Below, in pieces: positions 21,901 through 32,244 of a DNA stretch of 35,689 bases. The translations under genes were made by a program, and so were the position numbers. Below the pieces are notes generated by a model, which saw nothing but the letters and a program-made list of their open reading frames with translations, was not told the origin of the DNA and did no database searches. This DNA is from Phoronis australis (lineage: Eukaryota > Phoronida > Phoronidae), in the NCBI GenBank assembly GCA_002633005.1, contig NMRA01000147.1:797179-832867 (forward strand). The letters are read 5' to 3'. Every line of letters begins with the position of its first letter. Position 1 is the stretch's first letter.

Positions 21901-24900
21901 AGGATGACTTTAAAAGGGCGCAATCGGCTTTACAGTCGAAAAACGGGCATTTTGAAGGTTATTTTTGAATAGGATTGACTTCTTCAAGTTTATAAGTTTG
22001 CCAGTCTTAGTCAACCGATTGAAATCAATCGAGTGAGTCTTAAAAGTTTTGGACTGTCAATAACGAAAAGTGTCATTCGTTTAATCAATTCTGCATATTG
22101 GAAAGATTAATGATATACAAAAGGCCAAATCTATTTTGAAAATACAATAACTAATCTACATGTAACTCAACTTTACAGTAGTTTCATTAAAATAAACGAG
22201 AGAAAATTTTGTGGGTAGCCTTTCCTCGAACGAAGGCAATGATAAGCGGGCACGTAATTTTGAGATTGCATATCTCGTCGCGATTGCAAGACTTAGTGGA
22301 ACGCTTTCAATTTCCAAATAGATCATTTCAATGGAATAATACTTTACTAGGAAAAAACGTTTTCTTTTCAGAACATGCACGAGGCGCGAAGAAAAGTCTT
22401 GGAAGCAGATGCCCACACGTTCTAAACTACAGTTCAAGCCATTTACAAGACCTCGACTGGGTTTTTGTTTAACCAGAAAATCCAATCAACGTTTTGCCAG
22501 ATGTCTAATTCAAACCTGCGACAATAGTGAATAAACAACGAAGTAACACCGCTGATCATTCTCGTTCTAGTATTGTTAGATAGAACACAACTGCACCAAA
22601 CTCGGATACAATTCGTCGCCAAGGTGACAATTTCATTTTTCATCACGTTTCATGCCGATAGTATAGCTGCGGTACAAAATTGAACAATCAAATATCAATG
22701 TTTCTCGGAAACGACAAGTAAGTAAATGTCTAATTATCTCATACACGGGCGGCGCAGCACTGAAATAAGTGGGCCCCCTACGGTGCGCCACCCATGTCAT
22801 CGTATATTAAACTGATGTACTGAAATATTATATCATTGAGCACGAAATCCCAACTTATTCTCCGACAAGAATAATGAAACAAGAACAACATTCTTCTAAA
22901 GTAAATGTCACGAACAAAAAACGATTATTACTTTTTACACACATTAAAAGTTCGTACATTCCCTGTGCGACCTTTTCTCGAAAGTTTCGTGGAATGAGCA
23001 AAAGAAATAGCAGGAGCTCTCACAAAAACATTGTTCAATTAATTTCTTGATAGATAATCGTCACGTACTTTTAAAAAGGTAATGACCACCATGATGGATT
23101 TGGAGAAAAGACTGCAGACCAAGTTATGCCTCACTTTGGTTTTTATTTCTTGAAATTTTATAACAGCCCGTTCGATATAATGCTCTCCAATTTCGATTTA
23201 TTGTGTACATTGCAACAAATACATGTAAACCATACGGAACAATATCGAGTATTTTCGTAGACAAGCTGATCCGAATGATATGGGCCAGATAACGTAGTAC
23301 GGAAAGTGACGAAGTGTTGCATCGAATGACCGTGACCGAGCTTACCTTGTTATTGTTGAACAATGATGTTGACGTCACGCCAACAGTTAAAGTAAAGATT
23401 TAAGATGTGAGGAGTTTGATGAAACGGACAATATGTACCTCCAATAGGTTTTCGGTAACGATTTTACCGTTAGCGGTCTTAAGTGCCGTCCACACACAGA
23501 CTTACCCTAAAACAAGTTACTCCTGGAACTAGTTGACGCTAGATTTGAGTGCTGTGTGGGGCGCAACATAACCAACTTTTGACTGAGCGTGCGCAAACCG
23601 CAATAGACCACTTGGGAATATCAAACATTAGACCTTCAAGTGGAAAAATGCGTAAACTAACGGATGGTCTATAGCTCTGCGCGTGGAAAAACTCTTACAA
23701 ACCTCAACTGACTTCCGCCATGCAGTATCAATGTAACGTTTCGTAGATCAAGCTTATTGGGAGAAAAATGAAATCACCCAAGAGCATTCAGAAACACGCG
23801 AAAGAGTATTTCATGAGAACAGTGCTCGAGACTTTACCAGCGTAACATTTTTATCATTTATCAATCATATACAAACACGTAAATATACATTAATTCGAAT
23901 AAATAATAATAATAATAATAATGTATACATACCATGCATTAACGACGCAAGGGTTACTTACAGTAATAATTTCTTAATACGAATTACAATGAAATAAAAA
24001 TATTAAAACACACGTGTCCATTTGACCACTGTCAACTAAATATATTTTTCTATATTGCAATACCCGGAATTCCTTCTAGTGACGTCATGCATTTAAAGCT
24101 CTGAATATCTACAAAACCATAGAATTTAACTCAGTAAAAGTACATATTTTCTGAAAGAAGAAAGCATACAGAATTTGATTTTTGACTTTATACCAATCTG
24201 CAATCACTTGAGTCACGTGACCATGGATTTTAGCAAAATTTAACAAAAAATAACATGATAACATGACATGATAACATGACCAAAGTCCATTTGATAGAAG
24301 TGTCGACGATAACATCTCAAAGCATTACATTTTTCTAAAAGGTCGTTTTGTTTTCATTTTGTACTACTTTTGGGTTTTTCTTATTTTTTGAGCCCTCGTG
24401 AAAATGTGTAATATTTCAAAAAATAATTCCTATCAGCGTTTGGTAGAATAATGCATAAAGCATACAATGAATATGAAACTTACATACGAATCAATCAGCC
24501 ATTTACAAGATATGATGTTTGGGGTTAGTCAAATTTGGCCATTTTTCTAGTGTCCTATATAACCTTATAGCCCTACGCATACACAAAATTGTTGTAAGGG
24601 AAATTTATTGAAATCAAAAAAAGTTGCAGTCAGTGTCTACTAAGCCGTAAACATATCTATGACATCTCAGTCATTCCAGCGTTTCATAAATATTGATTCC
24701 TTTTAATTAATGAATTATACCAACGTCGTTGATTCACAGGGGAATCGCAATCTGAGATTTTTGTCAAAAACAAAATAAATAAATTGATGTAGACTTCCTT
24801 CCAGAATTCATTTTTAATTTAGCTAGTGTGTCAAAGTTGTCATCGCCAAAACAGGATACATAGTAGAACAAGGGCAACTTGAAATGCGCCCACGAATGCA

Positions 24901-24939
24901 CCGCAAACGGTGCGCTTCTAGGATTATTTGTTTCATAAA
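21901..24939. other. Non-coding stretch, no gene recognised
   Basis: Overlapping open frames near 22156-22646 lie on both strands without any domain. CREs (TGACGTCA) lie at 23370-23377 and 24080-24087, and a perfect GTCACGTGAC E-box at 24212-24221. A TAA microsatellite is at 23899-23922. A short tandem of ACATGATAACATG lies near 24252-24280. The block at 24115-24160 is the reverse complement of one at 32036-32081, a dispersed repeat fragment. Confidence 0.5.
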
Positions 24940-26120
24940 AAGAGCCACTACATGGCGCAAAAATGTCCAATCCATCTGAAAATGGGAACATGCTATCGTT
25001 TCTTTAATAGAAAGCTATTTACTAAATTTTATAAAAATCTGCCAAGGAGCTTCAGAGAAACAAAGGAAAACGGAAAAAAATGAAATTGCCACTAGGGGGC
25101 ACAGCGTTCATCAGATCCGCCTGAAAGACGTCGTCGTCTGTTGTTAGCTTCACATAAATACAAGTACTAAATTTAAAAAAGATCCTGCAGTGTGTTTAGG
25201 AGATGCAGCTATGGGCGCAAAACAAGACAAAACAAAACTACCACCAGGAGGCGACACAGTAGTCATATTCCTTATCATCATCCGTTCTCTTCATACTGAG
25301 AACATATACTTTAATTTTCAAAATAATCCTTAGAGTGGTTTGGTTGATCAAGGGGCGGACGCCAAAAAACAGAGTCAAAAACAGGAAAAATGGCCCCTAG
25401 ATGGCGCAGAGTACCTCGATTCCATCCATTCTCACCAAATAAGTGCTTATATTTCAAATTTTCTGAAAATCCGTTGAAGACCTTTGAAGATACATAGGTA
25501 AACGTAAAAAAACTAAAATTGCCTCTAGGGGACACACTGGTAGTCAGATCTGTCCCAAAAGTTGTTGTCATCCATTGTCAACATCATGTAAATACACTTG
25601 CTAAATTTAGCAAAGATCCTGCAAACGGTTTAGGAGATACAGCCATGGGTGCAAAAAAACTGCCACTAGGAGGCGCACAGTAGTCGAAATCGTCTGAAAA
25701 TCATCGTCAGCTTCTTTCGTAGTAAGAACATACATGCCAATTTTCGCAATCATCCTTAGAGCGGCTTGGTTGATAGAGGGGTAGACGCCAAAAACAGACT
25801 AAAAAACAGTAAAAACGGATAGCTTCGTCTCACTAATAGATGCCTATATACCAAATTTTATGAAAGTACGTTGAGGACATTTGAAGATACATAGGTAAAC
25901 GCAAAAAACTATAATTGCCAATAGGGTGCACAGCGATAGTCCGATCCGTCCGAAAGTTCGCCCATGCCTGAATCCATGAAAGAAACATAAGTGCAAAATT
26001 TCATGAACGTACGGTACGTCAAAGGGTTTTGGAGATAGAGCAGCCGATGCCGGACGCCTGACGGACGGAGATGACGGCATAATGTGTCCACATATAAATA
26101 TGTGGGCGTATAAAATGAGA
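24940..26120. repeat. Decayed tandem array, monomer about 130-155 bp, with CTCF-core-like motifs
   Basis: Motifs close to CCACTAGGNGGCGC recur at 24945, 25089, 25241, 25394, 25522, 25663 and 25918; spacings are 144, 152, 153, 128, 141 and 255 bp, the last perhaps spanning a lost motif. A longer period of about 400-435 bp is also visible: GATCCTGCA..TTTAGGAGAT at 25181 and 25615; TCCTTAGAG followed by TTGGTTGAT at about 25328 and 25753; GAAGATACATAGGTAAACG at about 25487 and 25881. The right end has GACGGACGG-type sequence and a hairpin (CCACATATAAATATGTGG near 26089). The copies are well diverged. Minus-strand open frames across it are by-products. Confidence 0.8.
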
Positions 26121-26597
26121 CACCATGTTCACCTCCCATGGTCTGTAGCTCTGCACAAGGAAAACCAGCATGAGGTTTTATATTCAGGCGATTCACGCTG
26201 TGCAGTATCAGGGTAGCCTTCCAATGACCAGGCGTGCGTTCAGTAACGCTAGGACCTGCGCTAGGACTTAGCTAAAATCTAGTGAAAGTCACGCGTTCTC
26301 ATTTAAAATACAAGGCAATATCTCACGTAATCTCACGAAGTCTTGCTTTTAAGCGAGGTCCTAGTATCATTGAACGGGAGGCAGGTTTCGTGCAAGAAAA
26401 GCGTGAGCATACAAGACCATATATGACGGCCACTGAGGTGATTGGTTGGTAAGTTAGAATGTTGAATTAAGATAGAATTCATGAATTATGGGATTGAATC
26501 CATTGTTTCCACTCGATGAAAGATTTCTCACCGCAAATGCCTGCCAGTGTTTCGGTTCGGGACTGCAAACTCGGGACATTGGCGTTCTGAGAACGCC
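26121..26597. other. Unique sequence left of the palindromic element, with a hairpin at the edge
   Basis: No gene is recognised. GGCGTTC and GAACGCC form a perfect 7-bp stem with a TGA loop at 26581-26597, directly beside the target-site duplication of the palindromic element. A minus-strand open frame (26528-26845) starts inside the element and runs into this flank; it has no recognisable domain. Confidence 0.5.
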
Positions 26598-27500
26598 GAC
26601 CAGGCACAGGCACCTTTAAGTAGCCCTCTACAATATAACATAATAAAGAGAAAGGTACACAACTGACATTCAATATGGACGTCTGCCGGCCACTTCCGGA
26701 GTAACCCAAGCACGTCAAATCTGAGAGTAATTTCACTCAAACATTTTATCTGCGACAGCAACACGTTCATTGCTTCTATTTGTTCACATCGAAACCAATA
26801 AATATCATAAATACCTCCAGATCTTCCTAGTTCAATCCTCAACATTCACGACAAATCGAAAATCAAGAAGGCCTCATGTAAGTTTCGTCTAATGCGCATG
26901 CTCATAAGGCCCCTCGCGACATCTTGAGAGCGCTTACATCAACTAAAAACAGCAACATTCAGCGAAGAGGCTCTTGACAGTAATTTACATAATTTATATG
27001 TTACTCTATGAGCACGCTGATTGGGTACAGCAAAAATAGGTCAAACTTTCAAGAGGCCACAGACAACCCTGCTTTTTCACATGCTCATGCGAGGTAGGAC
27101 GACATATTCGTAAATTACTGTCAAGAGCCTCTTCGCTGAATGTTGCTGTTTTTAGTTGATGTAAGCGCTCTCAAGATGTCGCGAGGGGCCTTATGAGCAT
27201 GCGCATTAGACGAAACTTACATGAGGCCTTCTTGATTTTCGATTTGTCGTGAATGTTGAGGATTGAACTAGGAAGATCTGGAGGTATTTATGATATTTAT
27301 TGGTTTCGATGTGAACAAATAGAAGCAATGAACGTGTTGCTGTCGCAGATAAAATGTTTGAGTGAAATTACTCTCAGATTTGACGTGCTTGGGTTACTCC
27401 GGAAGTGGCCGGCAGACGTCCATATTGAATGTCAGTTGTGTACCTTTCTCTTTATTATGTTATATTGTAGAGGGCTACTTAAAGGTGCCTGTGGACCAGG
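26598..27500. mobile_element. Palindromic (foldback) transposon with identical 384-bp inverted arms and 7-bp target-site duplication
   Basis: Left arm 26605-26988 and right arm 27110-27493 are exact reverse complements over all 384 bp by my reading, with no indels, around a 121-bp loop (26989-27109). GACCAGG abuts the element on both sides (26598-26604 and 27494-27500), the mark of a transposition event. Ends read CACAGGCACC..GGTGCCTGTG. Each arm contains the same open frame beginning MLRIELGRSGG (from 26845 on minus, 27253 on plus), with no recognisable domain; it is probably incidental. There is no transposase, so the copy is non-autonomous. A 7-bp duplication and long arms could fit P-like or Mutator-like elements; the superfamily is not settled. 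Perfect arms imply recent insertion or gene conversion between arms. Confidence 0.9.
27451..27456 (-). terminator. Candidate poly(A) signal for the GTPase gene, inside the palindromic element
   Basis: TTTATT on the plus strand is AATAAA on the minus strand, about 127 bases past the GTPase stop codon. I see no AATAAA or ATTAAA on the minus strand between the stop and this site. If used, the 3' end of the host transcript would be supplied by the right arm of the transposon. Confidence 0.4.
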
Positions 27501-27582
27501 TAAGCGTAATGATCACAAACAGCCACCTTGGTTGTGAACTCGCCGAAGGTCTTCTGTAGCATAATGGAGTGTTCGATCACAG

Positions 27583-28080
27583 TTAGCATTTCGATGAAAC
27601 CGCATGCAATAATTTATGAAGAAAATTTTTCTTTGGTGGCTTTTCCAAATTAATAGTTTCGCCTTTTCCCTCCTCGTTTCTTCCGTATTCGTATGACTTA
27701 ACCTTCAAAGCTATGTCGTCAAACATTTGTTTTATTTTATCCTTGTCTTTGTAACTCGTGTAGTATATCCCCGAAAATCGGCGCCCAGTTTCGAAGACAA
27801 ACCTCTCTATATCGTCCGTTGTGACGTAATCACGATGTCCGTCTCTTGAACGTTGTTTCAATTTTTCTACTTTGTCTTGATTTGTCACCACCAGGAAAAG
27901 CTGGGTCGGTTGATCTTCGCACTCACGACATCGGACGGCGTCCAACCAAAACCCGTTCAGATCATTAAGCGTCTCTCTGTTGGTGGGGTCGAACACTAAG
28001 ACAGCGGCTGCAGTATCATGGTAATAAGAATTGGTCAAAGATCTCATACGTTCCATGCCTGCAGTATCCCACAGGTAGAT
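27583..28080 (-). CDS. Ras/Rab-like small GTPase, exon 2 (G3 to C-terminus)
   Basis: 165 codons plus TAA, entered in phase 0 after the acceptor CATCCATTTCAG (28081 is its last base). It opens with IYLWDTAGMER, the G3 motif at protein residues 65-68, where the residue matching Ras Gln61 is Met69. Next come SLTNSYYHDTAAAVLVFD, a Rab-type switch II and beta-4, then a G4 motif read as TNQD (residues 126-129; usual NKxD, or TKxD in Rho) and a G5-like TSYKD (168-172; usual SAK). The tail is Lys-rich (EKPPKKNF), then a hydrophobic stretch, and ends SSKC. A single terminal Cys is neither CaaX nor the usual Rab CC/CxC. It is a membrane-traffic or signalling GTPase by family; the exact subfamily is not recognised. 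Confidence 0.88.
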   Translation of the reverse strand: MYLWDTAGMERMRSLTNSYYHDTAAAVLVFDPTNRETLNDLNGFWLDAVRCRECEDQPTQLFLVVTNQDKVEKLKQRSRDGHRDYVTTDDIERFVFETGRRFSGIYYTSYKDKDKIKQMFDDIALKVKSYEYGRNEEGKGETINLEKPPKKNFLHKLLHAVSSKC

Positions 28081-29153
28081 CTGAAATGGATGTTTTGAGA
28101 CGTCAAATTAAAGATGAATATTTAAACGTGAAGGTTATTTGTCGACTTCATTGTGAACAAACGGTCGGAAGAGCGTGATCGTTAGCAACGTTGTCGACAA
28201 CTTCGTTCAGGACCGGTTGCATAAAAGTCTTGGATTGTACCAATAACGTCGCATTATCACACCGTTTCTATTGTTGGAATTTGACGTCAAGTAACCAGGT
28301 CAGGGATGGTTCCGTAGGCACTAGCCACTCGTGAGAAAAACTAAGTGCTCACGTTTCTCATGTGATTGGGCGCTTAGAGTAAGATTATGTGCTATTTGCT
28401 CGCCAGTGGCAGGCTACGGAACGAGTTTTGGATGAGATCTCCAAACAAGGCCCAGTTCATTCCGTAGAACACGTGTCTTGCGACAAAAATAAGATCACCA
28501 AAGACTATGCAAATTCACGACTGTCTGAAAGGAGATTGTTTCAGTCGTCAGTACGTTCGGGACCTTATTAACGTATAGCAAAATGGCCGTCACTGGACTA
28601 ATATATGTCTACGAGGCAGGAATGTTGGAATTATGCTCCATAAGCCAAGATTTTTCGATACATTTCGAGTGCCTTTTGTGTAGGGAACGCGCCCTAGTCC
28701 AGTTTAGCACCATTTGATGCCGCAAGACCTTGTCTAAGCAGCATGCAAGCTCATGGTAACATTTTCCCATCAGCTAACTGTATTAGTTTTTTCTTGAACC
28801 ACCAGCCTCTTCTACTCACTTTTTTCCTCATGAACTGCAGTTCTTTTATGTTTATGAGTAATTAAAACTAAGTTGGCATAATTCATGTAATCCGTTTGCT
28901 ACGACAGCAAACAACTGTGGCTTACGATGAATTAAGTGTATGAACAGAGGTGACAGAGAAGTTCGTGAGAAAAAATTGTGTTGATCAGAAAAAAAGCTTT
29001 TACGCTCCATTCTGGGATGGACAATGAAAAATGTAAATTAGTCATTGTCTTGCCTGAAAGATATCCGTCAGTAATACCCCACTTCATTGGCTTTTTTGAC
29101 TAGTATCAAAGACGTTAAGACGACTTATCTTATTGCCCGCCGCCATTATTGTG

Positions 29154-29327
29154 TCAGACCGTGACGACGTCTCTACGATCCATGAATGTCCGCCAGAGCA
29201 GGCCGTTCAATGGGATTTTGCTAGGAGATTTGTCTCCCTCTCTACGGTCTCTGCCGTTATCAAGAATAGAGTACAAGTCGCTCAGCCAGCTCCCTTTATT
29301 GTCGGTTAGACACGCAACCTGTCTGTA
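29154..29327. other. Exon-like island of uncertain strand
   Basis: A GC-richer block in AT-rich intron. On plus, a frame is open from before 29157 through an ATG at about 29182 (MNVRQSRPFNGI) to a strong donor TCT|GTAAGT at about 29322. On minus, a 62-codon frame ends at 29154 (..KGSWLSDLYSILDN.., ..LLWRTFMDRRD..), with an acceptor-like TACTTACAG at its start. No domain is recognised either way. It could be an exon of an overlapping transcript, a cassette exon or chance. Confidence 0.25.
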
Positions 29328-30415
29328 AGTATTCACAGTCACGGGAATAAACGCAGCAACTTTAGGAAATCAGTTTACCCTAAACTTGAATATCAACATG
29401 TTATCTTTGGTAATAACTGCCATGTACAAAAATACAGTGCGACGGTGTGCTTTTCACCGTACAATGGATAAATTCCTTGAAGTCCGTTTATCGACATTTC
29501 TATATTTTTGACAACAATCCTGTCTCGTCGTGACAGATCAATTCATAAGCTCATTGCGAATTAGCTCGGCATGCAGACATGGCATTTGTGTACGAGATTT
29601 CGACGCCGGCACCGGTTTCTCGGTGTCTCATTAACTGGGAAGTTGAATGGAACTAATTTGCATACAACATGGAGTAAACTGCACTTGTGAACAACGTCGA
29701 TTATCCATTGTGTTTTTAAGTGGCGTCATTACAGGGCAGATTTCTTTAATTTGGGAATAGAAATTTTTGTGAAGGACACATGTATGGAACAGTAAATGTT
29801 TATTTCGTCATCCAGGTAAGTGGAACATTGTAAATTTCTTCAAAAACCTTTGAATACTAAAACTGATAGGTAAAAGCCCACATGTATGTGTGGAGCTGTT
29901 TTCTGACAGATGCCAGTAAGCCACGAATGTAGCTCGAAACCGGTTACCCGCAAAGAAAGTTCATTCAATACTCATATTTTATTTCCACGACTTAAAGATA
30001 ACCTCCAGCGACTAAAACACCTTTTTGACACCGGAAATACAAGTATTTTTGATAAAAAATGCTTTTTGTTTTTTTTCATACCACAGAATGCAATTAATTG
30101 CGACGTAAATTACTCAGCCCATAATTCGTAGCCCCTTCTAGAGCCCCTGAGATACTCTCAACCAATCAGCGTAATGTGGTACATAGGAGATCATTGTGCC
30201 AACGAAATTTCCCGAAGACTCACTGCGCAACAGTTGAAAGTCATTTTTGGATGCAGGCTAGGTATCGGTCTCTGGGCTAAAATGCCACGTTACGTGGCGT
30301 ACAGGTGCAGCAATGTAAGCGACAATGACATATATTTGGACAACTTCCCCGCCGATCCCGCCTTTATGATGTGCCGTGCACAGAATAAATTCTTATCCAA
30401 AACAAGGAAGAACTG

Positions 30416-30608
30416 CATGCACGCACCCAGCGTTCGATATGGGGGGGGGCTCGAAAAAAAACGGGAGCACCTCTGTGAATTGCGCGTTTGCCCTTATTTA
30501 CTGGGCTTTTGTCCCATTTTCTCGGACTTTTTGTCTCTCAGGGCGGACCTTTATGCCCACTTTGCCAATTGGTTGAGCCGCCCGAGCCCCGCCCTGGGTG
30601 CGCGCATG
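30416..30608 (-). mobile_element. MITE family A, copy 3, with 5-bp target-site duplication
   Basis: Ends are CATGCACGCACCCAG (left, one mismatch to the family) and CTGGGTGCGCGCATG (right). AACTG flanks both sides, at 30411-30415 and 30609-30613. Internal blocks CTCGGACTTTTTG and GGCGGACCTTTATGCCCACTTTGCC match the copy at 16131. At 193 bp this copy is shorter than the others. The 176-codon open frame across it (30174-30704) is an artefact. Confidence 0.9.
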
Positions 30609-30656
30609 AACTGGCGAAAAAATTCTAAGAGCAGCAAAATCTGTTTTAGCCTTGAT

Positions 30657-30687
30657 GCAAAGCTGTATACTAAATATGCAGCTTTGC
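30657..30687. repeat. Short palindromic repeat fragment
   Basis: GCAAAGCTG (30657-30665) pairs perfectly with CAGCTTTGC (30679-30687). GCAAAGCTGTATAC is shared with 17236-17249, where the same 9-mers sit almost back to back (17226-17244). This looks like one dispersed repeat family; see also 31369-31412. Confidence 0.5.
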
Positions 30688-31368
30688 GCCGATGTGGCCG
30701 GTAAAAAAATGACCGAATAAAATCTGACAAATAAGTGTCATTAAAAACTATACCGCTTTTATTTGAACAAAGTTAATTATTTACCGTTGTTGGAAAAATG
30801 GCGTTCTGTCGTTCATTCCGATGCTAAAATTGTGATGCGCTCTTTTGCGTCGGCTTCAGGCGCCGTCACCTATTGATCAGTTTTCAAGTTTTCCTCGAGT
30901 CTTCTATCAACTGCTCTTCTCTTCCACGAGGTTGCGCACTTATCGCAACAAATTTTCTTAACTGGAGTCATTTTGTTACAAGGTTTTAGTATATTAATAA
31001 CAGCAAATCGCATTTCAAAACAAATTTTGGTGCTGCGAAGCTGTCATCATCTTCCGAGAGATGTGGCTAAATTTTAGGAAATGGCGCGAGCGCGTGTTAC
31101 AAGCGTACTCCTTTCAAAACCTCGACAGACTTTTCATGGTTACAAAAGGCGGAGAATTATGCAAGAAAATGACGTTTATTACATTGTTTTCCACTTAAAA
31201 GGCTACAACAGGCAATGTGAGTGTCGGTTGACTCCCAGATTTTGGCATGCACATCCCGTCGGTCGTTGGTTCTACATGTTAATTAAGTTTCACGACAGGG
31301 TGCCAGCAGAACTACCCGGAATGCGTGAAATTTCGAGGTCCAACAGAGTTCAACAGACAGTTGTACCT

Positions 31369-31412
31369 AGCTGTATTTTGACGATAGTCTTCATACAGCT
31401 GGCTGGCTGGCT
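31369..31412. repeat. Dispersed repeat fragment related to 17240-17292
   Basis: TATTTTGACGATAGTCTTCA followed by an ACWGCTGGCTGGCTGGCTA-type run matches the sequence at about 17250-17292, with a few substitutions. The 122-codon plus frame at 31081-31449 runs through this repeat and has no domain. Confidence 0.5.
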
Positions 31413-32035
31413 ACAAGATCTGCAGTGCGCACTTCGACGTTTCATGTAACGACGGAGACACGGTGAAAACCAAATTCGTTATGTCGATGATGCCATAGGC
31501 TTCGATTGGTGCGAGCGCCACCTCAAGTTCTTTTTGGCGCTAAATGGGGTTCGTGGTGGGACTGCTGTGTAGTAAAAGGCCTACTTGGTTAACAATTGGG
31601 TTATGTTATGACACCGTATATTGATATTTTTCATCAACACATGTATTTTAGATATAAAAATAGTCATTTTGGCACTACAGTAGGCCTTTATGGTTATGTA
31701 GGATTCTAGAAAAATGTCCTCCAATTTTGGCCAACTTTGGAACATTGTATCTCAGAAATGATTATGGGATTCACATGAAACTTTGTACACAATTCTCCAG
31801 GAATTGTTTTTAATTTAGGGTTTATATCATTCTTAAGAAAAAATCAAGTTGCAGAAACCGAAAGCGAAACTATATAGAAAACTGTAACACCGTATTTCAG
31901 ATTTTATCTTGAACATTTATATGACATGAAATTTGTCCATGTTCTTGTTGTTTTGCTTGAATGTGCCTGCCCTAAAAAGGCAAGATCAGAGGCAGATTAG
32001 TATAAAGTCAATTATCAAATTTTACGGAATTTCCA

Positions 32036-32081
32036 CTTTCAGAAAATATCTATCTTTGCTGAGTTAAATTCTATAGTTTTA
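32036..32081. repeat. Dispersed repeat fragment, inverted relative to 24115-24160
   Basis: CTTTCAGAAAATAT, then GAGTTAAATTCTAT and GTTTT, are shared in inverted order with 24115-24160; most of the 46 bases agree. The fragments near 5205 and 8118 share shorter pieces. No ends can be defined. Confidence 0.45.
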
Positions 32082-32244
32082 TAGAAATTTAGCGAAATGT
32101 ACAGACTTGTCGATAACGTTTTACATGTACATACCATTAACCTGAACTGTATGCTAAGCTTGAAGGCAGCTGAGCCAGCAAGTTGGGCTGCTATCTTTTT
32201 CTTAACACCATGCTTGATAAGCTTTTGAATACGGTTATACATAC

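Larger units (their letters stand above)
28081..32244 (-). other. Intron of the small GTPase gene
   Basis: The borders are good: donor GCG|GTATGT at 32244 and acceptor TTTCAG at 28081. The joined reading keeps the distance from the switch I Thr to the G3 Asp close to that of Ras (23 residues against 22), which argues against a missing exon. The 4.2 kb contain a CRE at 28282-28289, an exon-like GC-richer island at 29154-29321, a MITE (30416-30608) and dispersed repeat fragments. Confidence 0.75.

Noticed and set aside
26605-27493. Assembly artefact as the cause of the palindrome
   Set aside because: The direct GACCAGG duplication at both outer borders and a unique 121-bp loop fit transposition; an assembly fold-back would not create them. 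Long reads would settle it.
26528-27537. Pair of identical 80-residue open frames starting MLRIELGRSGG as a duplicated gene
   Set aside because: They lie in the two arms of the palindromic transposon, their identity follows from the arm identity, and no domain is recognisable.
30174-30704. 176-codon plus-strand frame
   Set aside because: It spans a MITE with both terminal repeats; no domain.
31081-31449. 122-codon plus-strand frame starting MARARVTS
   Set aside because: It runs through a dispersed repeat fragment at its end; no domain, no splice or promoter support.
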